Made by a program: the position numbers and the translations under genes. 64,000 nucleotides of DNA, taken from positions 19,853-83,852 of the forward strand of contig CAVJDT010000003.1 in NCBI GenBank assembly GCA_963648435.1, in the 5' to 3' direction. Each line of letters opens with the position of its first letter. The stretch's first letter is position 1. The stretch comes from UMGS75 sp963648435 (GTDB lineage: Bacteria > Bacillota_I > Bacilli_A > ML615J-28 > CAG-313). This document shows positions 61,054 through 64,000 of the stretch, piece after piece. The notes under the pieces were generated by a model. The model saw only the letters and a list, made by a program, of their open reading frames with translations. It had not been told where the DNA came from and did not search any database.

Positions 61054-63624
61054 TTAGTATATTTCTTCTCTTACAATGGTTTGTGTTTTATCAGGACCAA
61101 CTGAGAAAATTTTAACTGGTACTTTAGTTATTCTTTCAATACCTTCAATATATTTTTTCGCATTTTCTGGTAATTCTTCAAATGATGTAACATGACTAAT
61201 ATCTTCCGTCCATCCTTCAAATTCTTCATAAATTGGAACGCAGCGTTCATAATCTTTAAGACTAGCTGGAATTGTATAAATTTTCTTTCCATCTAATTCA
61301 TAAGCTGTACAAATCTTTATTTTTTCAATACCAGATAAAATATCAAGTAGCATCAAAGAAATACTTGTAAAACCATTAATATTAGTGCTATAACGTAATG
61401 CAACCCCATCTAACCAGCCGATGCGTCGAGGTCGTTTAGTTGTTGCCCCATACTCATGAGCTTTTTCGCGAATTGAATTACCAAGTTCATCAAATAACTC
61501 CGTAGGGAAAGCTCCACTACCAACTCTTGTTGAATAGGCTTTAACAATTGCAAGTACTTCTTCAATCTTAGTTGGACTAATTCCGGTACCTGTTGATACC
61601 CCACCACTTGAAGGGTTAGATGAAGTAACAAATGGATATGTACCAAAATCAATATCAAGAAGTGAGCCTTGAGCACCTTCAAATAATATTTTCTTATTTT
61701 CACCATATGCCTTATTAATTAAATCAATTGTATCAACAACCATTGGTTTAATAATTTTGCTTATTTCTAAATACTTTTGAAGGCTTGTTTCAATATCAAT
61801 TGGACTACCTCCCATTGATTTAATTATTTCGTTTTTTACAGTTGCATTTTCTCTAAATAATCTTGCAAAGTCATCACTAACAAAATCAACCATTCTTAAA
61901 CCTTGACGTGAAACTTTGTCAGTATAAGCTGGACCAATACCTTTTAAGGTTGTTCCTATTTTGCGATTTGCAAGAGCCATTTCATTACATCTATCAAGTT
62001 CTTTATGATAGTTAAAGATAACATGAGCACGGTCACTAATAAATAAATTATTACATGCAAAGCCTTCTTGTTTAATCGTATTTAATTCTTCTACTAATGC
62101 CTCAGGATTAATTACCATGCCATTACCTAAAACATTCTTTATTTTTTCATCAAAAATTCCTGATGGAATTAAATGCAATTTAAAAGTTTTACCATTAAAT
62201 TGAATCGTATGACCGGCATTGTCACCACCTTGGAAACGGACCACATAATCAGATTGTTCACTTAAATAATTAGTGATTTTGCCTTTTCCTTCATCTCCCC
62301 AACCACTACCAAGTACTACAAGGGTACGACATTTTGGGGTAAGCACTTTACTATAAATTTCATCAATATTTTTTAAAGCAAGCATAGGATTAAAAGCTTC
62401 ATCAATTTCTTTAATTGATAAAACATTAATTATTTCACTTGTTTTAATAACATCAATATAAGCCTTTTTATCTTGTAAAGCCTTAAAGGCAAGATTTTGA
62501 AGAAGATCATATGCTTCATCTCTAAGCATTCCTTTTTCTACCATTTTAAGTAGAAGGCGTGATGAATAAACAACCCCATTAGTAAGTTCAATATTTTCAA
62601 GCATTCTTTCTTCATTTACTTGAAGGGTAGCTAAAGTATGAGCATAACGGTTAAGCATATAATCAATTAATGTGGTTGCATCACTTAAGGCTACGCGTTC
62701 AGCTGATGAATGGCTAATATCACGCTCATCCCATAATGGATTATCATCATAGGTTACCCCAAGATAGGCTTTCATTAATCTTGCACAACCACAAATATTT
62801 TCTGATGCAATTGGGTTTTTCTTATGAGGCATTGCGCTTGAACCTTTTTGGTTAAGACTAAATGCTTCACTAACTTCCCCAATTTCAGTTCTTGCAAGAT
62901 GGCGAACTTCCATTGCTATTTTTTCAAGTAAACTTGAAATCATGACAAGACTATTCATATAACCAATATGACGGTCACGTGATAATACTTGTGTGGCGAT
63001 AGTAGCTTGGTTTAAGCCTAATCTTTCCGCAACCCTTTTTTCCACAAATGGATCAACATCCGCATAATTACCGACTGCCCCACTTAATTTAACCGTTTCA
63101 ACATTTTTTCTTTCTTCCTTAAAACGATTATAATCGCGATTTAATTCATCATACCATAATAACCATTTTAAACCAAAACTTGTTACTTCCGCATGTTGAC
63201 CATGAGTTCTTCCAATACACAAAGTTTTTTTATATGTTAAAGCTTTATCTTTTAATACTTTTAAAAACTTCTTGATATCACGTTCAATAATATCATTGGC
63301 TTTTTTTAGTAGTAATGCATTAGCTGTATCAACTACATCAGTACTAGTTAATCCATAATGAAACCATCTTTTTTCAATACCCATATCTTCACATACAGCT
63401 TTCGTAAAAGCAATAACATCATGTTTTGTTTCTTTTTCTATTTCTAAAATACGATCAACATCAACTTTGGCTTTATTTTTTATTAATTCATATTCTTCTT
63501 GTTTTATTAAACCTTTTTCGACATTTGCATAAATTGATGCAAGTTCAACTTCAAGCATTGCCTCAAACTTGGTTTTATCTGACCATAATTCTTTCATTTC
63601 TAAGCGTGTATAACGATTAATCAT
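61054..63624 (-). CDS. Fused adenylosuccinate lyase - adenylosuccinate synthetase (PurB-PurA)
   Basis: One unbroken 856-residue ORF. Residues 1 to about 427 are a complete adenylosuccinate lyase: TSTDVVDTA, RTHGQHAEVTSFGLKW, and the fumarase-superfamily signature GSSAMPHKKNP (261-271). From about 431 a complete adenylosuccinate synthetase begins: VVLGSGWGDEGKGKI (436-450), FQGGDNAGHT, GTTLKGIGPAYTDKVSRQG, FEGAQGSLLDIDFGTYPF, GATTKRPRRIGWLD and FSVGPDKTQTIV. The two enzymes catalyse the two steps IMP to adenylosuccinate to AMP (the lyase also serves de novo IMP synthesis). Junction has essentially no linker. Start has GGAGG; extended -10 at 63683-63688. Confidence 0.93.
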   Translation of the reverse strand: MINRYTRLEMKELWSDKTKFEAMLEVELASIYANVEKGLIKQEEYELIKNKAKVDVDRILEIEKETKHDVIAFTKAVCEDMGIEKRWFHYGLTSTDVVDTANALLLKKANDIIERDIKKFLKVLKDKALTYKKTLCIGRTHGQHAEVTSFGLKWLLWYDELNRDYNRFKEERKNVETVKLSGAVGNYADVDPFVEKRVAERLGLNQATIATQVLSRDRHIGYMNSLVMISSLLEKIAMEVRHLARTEIGEVSEAFSLNQKGSSAMPHKKNPIASENICGCARLMKAYLGVTYDDNPLWDERDISHSSAERVALSDATTLIDYMLNRYAHTLATLQVNEERMLENIELTNGVVYSSRLLLKMVEKGMLRDEAYDLLQNLAFKALQDKKAYIDVIKTSEIINVLSIKEIDEAFNPMLALKNIDEIYSKVLTPKCRTLVVLGSGWGDEGKGKITNYLSEQSDYVVRFQGGDNAGHTIQFNGKTFKLHLIPSGIFDEKIKNVLGNGMVINPEALVEELNTIKQEGFACNNLFISDRAHVIFNYHKELDRCNEMALANRKIGTTLKGIGPAYTDKVSRQGLRMVDFVSDDFARLFRENATVKNEIIKSMGGSPIDIETSLQKYLEISKIIKPMVVDTIDLINKAYGENKKILFEGAQGSLLDIDFGTYPFVTSSNPSSGGVSTGTGISPTKIEEVLAIVKAYSTRVGSGAFPTELFDELGNSIREKAHEYGATTKRPRRIGWLDGVALRYSTNINGFTSISLMLLDILSGIEKIKICTAYELDGKKIYTIPASLKDYERCVPIYEEFEGWTEDISHVTSFEELPENAKKYIEGIERITKVPVKIFSVGPDKTQTIVREEIY

Positions 63625-63682
63625 CTTGTACCTCCAAAATTATATAGTTAATCATATCCTACTCACTAGTAATTAACATCTT

Positions 63683-63688
63683 ATTATA
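63683..63688 (-). promoter_or_regulatory. Extended -10 element of the purBA fusion gene
   Basis: Minus strand TATAAT preceded by TATGG; about 60 bases upstream of the start codon. No convincing -35. Confidence 0.5.
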
Positions 63689-63723
63689 CCATATTTTAAT
63701 TTTTCTTCTTTTACATAAGCACT

Positions 63724-63758
63724 GAAAAAAAGTTATACCTAAGTTAAAGTATAACTTT
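63724..63758 (-). terminator. Terminator of the gene at the right edge
   Basis: Minus strand: 10-bp stem AAAGTTATAC/GTATAACTTT, 10-base loop, then TTTTTTT. It lies nine bases past the stop of the small membrane protein at 63767. Confidence 0.8.
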
Positions 63759-63766
63759 TATGTTCA

Positions 63767-63937
63767 TTAAGCTGGTGAACCAATGAAATTCTTTTGATTT
63801 TTTTGAAAATACAACAAACAAATTGCCCCAGCAATTAATAAAGTGCTTCCTAAAAACTTTATTTCATATAATTTTTTCTTATCATCATCAGCTTTTTGTA
63901 AAGCATCATAATTACGAATTCCAAAATATAAATAAAT
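63767..63937 (-). CDS. Small membrane protein, start uncertain (ATT?)
   Basis: The frame ends at 63767 and encodes a plausible C-terminus: FGIRNYDALQKADDDKKK, then one hydrophobic helix (FLGSTLLIAGAICLLYF) and a short polar tail. There is no ATG, GTG or TTG in a sensible place. AGAAGGG lies eight bases before an in-frame ATT (63937), giving 56 residues. The frame is closed by a TAG at 63968-63970. Either the start is a rare ATT or a frameshift joins it to the gene that ends at 63954. A good terminator follows, which supports expression. Confidence 0.45.
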   Translation of the reverse strand: MYLYFGIRNYDALQKADDDKKKLYEIKFLGSTLLIAGAICLLYFQKNQKNFIGSPA

Positions 63938-63953
63938 TAGTAAGGCCCTTCTT

Positions 63954-64000
63954 TTACAGTTGTTGTACTAAGAAATTAACAAAATGGTCATAATGCTTTA
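63954..64000 (-). CDS. C-terminal end of an unknown gene at the window edge (partial)
   Basis: The last 14 codons of a minus-strand frame, reading KHYDHFVNFLVQQL and then TAA at 63954. Too short to identify; its composition is protein-like and its end overlaps the leader of the small membrane protein downstream. Confidence 0.35.
   Translation of the reverse strand, partial: KHYDHFVNFLVQQL

Noticed and set aside
61410..61706. A 98-codon minus-strand frame inside the PurA part
   Set aside because: It is an out-of-frame shadow of the purBA fusion gene with Leu-rich nonsense composition.

Overview
The window is AT-rich DNA from a Gram-positive, endospore-forming, low-GC Firmicute, most likely a deep Bacilli/Erysipelotrichia-type gut lineage (inference). 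Evidence: PolC-type replicase, a spoIIA-sigF operon, spoVAC-D-E-F, a T-box alaS leader, TmcAL, YqzL between era and recO, strong GGAGG ribosome binding sites, and TGA used as a stop (for example at the end of rarA), so not the Mycoplasma code. Almost everything is on the minus strand; tmcAL-mrp and tRNA-Thr-rarA are on the plus strand. There is no rRNA, CRISPR array, prophage or insertion sequence.

Layout. 0-2.4 kb: an operon of pseudopilin-like genes running into a partial GspF/ComGB gene, preceded by a seven-copy 21-bp repeat array that grew out of the terminator of a membrane LuxR-type regulator (2.6-4.1 kb). 4.2-10.6 kb: tmcAL-mrp converging on the alaS-ruvX-DUF1292 operon with its T-box. 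10.6-15 kb: a giant membrane-anchored coiled-coil protein with internal DNA repeats and its smaller zinc-ribbon paralogue. 15-25 kb: AI-2E exporter family protein, gap, a BI-1/YccA protein, polC, a P-loop kinase and an ABC-F ATPase. 24.8-28.3 kb: a response regulator-histidine kinase-HtrA lipoprotein operon. 28.5-32 kb: tRNA-Thr, rarA, a SpoIIIE/FtsK-like protein that has lost its ATPase motifs, and rpmG. 32-38.4 kb: mscL, an alcohol dehydrogenase, cyclophilin, and the phoH-ybeY-cdd-era-yqzL-recO operon. 38.4-41 kb: an unknown gene and an RNase J with missing metal-ligand histidines. 41-51.6 kb: the sporulation region, in the order dacF-spoIIAA-spoIIAB-sigF then spoVAC-D-E-F as in Bacillus, but split by a metal regulator/efflux pair (arsR-cadA) and a PII-like/antiporter pair. 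52-61 kb: lipid kinase, hydrolase, malQ, asnA, an InlB-repeat lipoprotein, pyrimidine nucleoside phosphorylase and an amidohydrolase. 61-63.6 kb: one ORF fusing adenylosuccinate lyase to adenylosuccinate synthetase.

The most notable observations are the PurB-PurA fusion (two consecutive steps from IMP to AMP in one chain, with virtually no linker), the SpoIIIE-like pseudo-ATPase, the probably inactive RNase J, the short SigF lacking region 3, the terminator-derived repeat array upstream of pilus genes, and the giant repeat protein. All functional statements are from reading the sequence and from memory of family motifs; no database search was run.
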